Both the position numbers and the translations under genes were made by a program. Below, piece by piece: positions 63,560-64,000 of a stretch of 64,000 nucleotides of DNA; position 1 is the stretch's first letter, and each line of letters opens with the position of its first letter. Under the pieces are notes generated by a model. The model made no database searches. It worked only from the letters and a program-made list of their open reading frames with translations, and was not told the origin of the DNA. Source of the stretch: Oxyruncus cristatus. Lineage: Eukaryota; Chordata; Aves; Passeriformes; Cotingidae. Location: positions 49,379 through 113,378 of the forward strand of contig VXAY01005255.1 in the NCBI GenBank assembly GCA_013399855.1. The letters run 5' to 3'.

Positions 63560-64000
63560 TGACTGCGACTTCTTGTCACTAGTGAGCAAGCGGGTCATAC
63601 GGGACACCGATACACATGATTTGAGTGGCACTGACGGGCAGATGGAGAAACCCTCGCACAGCAGGCCAGGGGCTCGGCCCTCAGGAGAGACAAGTTCAGG
63701 ATGCACCTCCTGCAGCTGATCACAGGGCAACGGGCGCCCAACTGCTGGCACCGCCAACCCTTTCCTGGGGCTCTCCCGAAACCATATATTCCCAAGGCAC
63801 AACCTAAAAAGGGGACACGCTGCGAAAAGCACCGCGCCGTGAGCACGCCCCCAAGCCCGCTGCCGCCACAGCTGCTGAGGAGCGCTTGCGAGACAGCGCC
63901 ATTTATAGCCGCGGCCGAGGAAAACGACAGGCCGCCCACCCAATGAGCGGCGCCATCCGCGGCGGCGCCCATTGGCTGCCCGCGGTGCCGGCGGGTGGGC
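63560..64000. promoter_or_regulatory. CpG island with divergent CCAAT boxes, probable promoter of the next gene
   Basis: CpG density climbs steeply from about 63.57 kb to the window end, roughly 30 or more CpGs by eye in 440 bases, against near absence elsewhere. A CCAAT box sits at 63940-63944 on + and an ATTGG (CCAAT on -) at 63971-63975, in GC-rich sequence. CGCCATTT at 63897-63904 resembles a YY1 site, and no convincing TATA box is present. This is the layout of a housekeeping promoter, possibly bidirectional, cut by the window edge. If human gene order (from memory) holds, the next gene downstream in the CRACDL direction is MGAT4A. Overlapping minus-strand open frames are best explained by GC-rich sequence lacking stops. 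Confidence 0.75.
63940..63975. promoter_or_regulatory. Pair of oppositely oriented CCAAT boxes (NF-Y type)
   Basis: CCAAT at 63940 and ATTGG at 63971 lie about 31 bases apart, centre to centre, in GC-rich flanks. Spacing of about three helical turns is common for paired NF-Y sites in CpG-island promoters. Function is inferred from sequence only. Confidence 0.6.

Noticed and set aside
63557..63972. Two overlapping open frames of about 125 codons on - in the CpG island
   Set aside because: GC-rich islands lack stop codons by composition. Two mutually exclusive frames are open together, with no family match.
1..64000. CRISPR arrays, prokaryotic operons, tRNA or rRNA genes
   Set aside because: No spaced direct repeats, no polycistronic gene packing, and no complete tRNA or rRNA structures were seen.

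Overview
The window is nuclear DNA from a bird, or less likely another archosaur. CR1 LINE 3' ends with the typical ATTCTATGAT tail recur on both strands. Genes are interrupted by introns with GT-AG borders, and most of the sequence is moderately AT-rich and non-coding. No bacterial, plasmid, phage or CRISPR content was seen.

One protein-coding gene is clear. It lies on the + strand from about 22.75 to 48.0 kb and I identify it as CRACDL (formerly KIAA1211L), a paralogue of the capping-protein-inhibiting actin regulator CRACD. Ten coding exons (22763-47747) join in consistent phase into 962 codons, from a start codon with A at -3 to a TAG stop. Most of the protein comes from one large exon at 33579-35154. 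The 5' non-coding exon(s) and promoter were not found and may lie within 1-22.7 kb or further upstream.

Layout. 1-22.7 kb: non-coding upstream or intronic DNA with CR1 copies (1-32, 7073-7290, 9229-9637, 21300-21490) and a decayed endogenous-retrovirus remnant (about 18.1-20.0 kb) that keeps a gag-like fragment. 22.7-48.0 kb: CRACDL, with CR1 copies and low-complexity tracts in its introns. 48.0-57.3 kb: intergenic, with a perfect three-copy 18-bp minisatellite and a probable old CR1 fragment. 57.3-61.2 kb: isolated exon-like segments with strong splice signals and phase-compatible open frames, not assigned to any gene. 61.3-63.5 kb: T/G-rich low-complexity sequence and another CR1. 63.56-64.0 kb: a CpG-rich block with two oppositely oriented CCAAT boxes, running off the window edge and probably the promoter of the next gene (MGAT4A if human gene order holds, from memory).

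I found no previously undescribed biological system that I can defend. The points most worth checking are the exon-like chain at 57-61 kb, a duplicated tryptophan motif in the CRACDL C-terminal region, an alternative N-terminus open into CRACDL exon 3, and the CpG-island promoter at the right edge.
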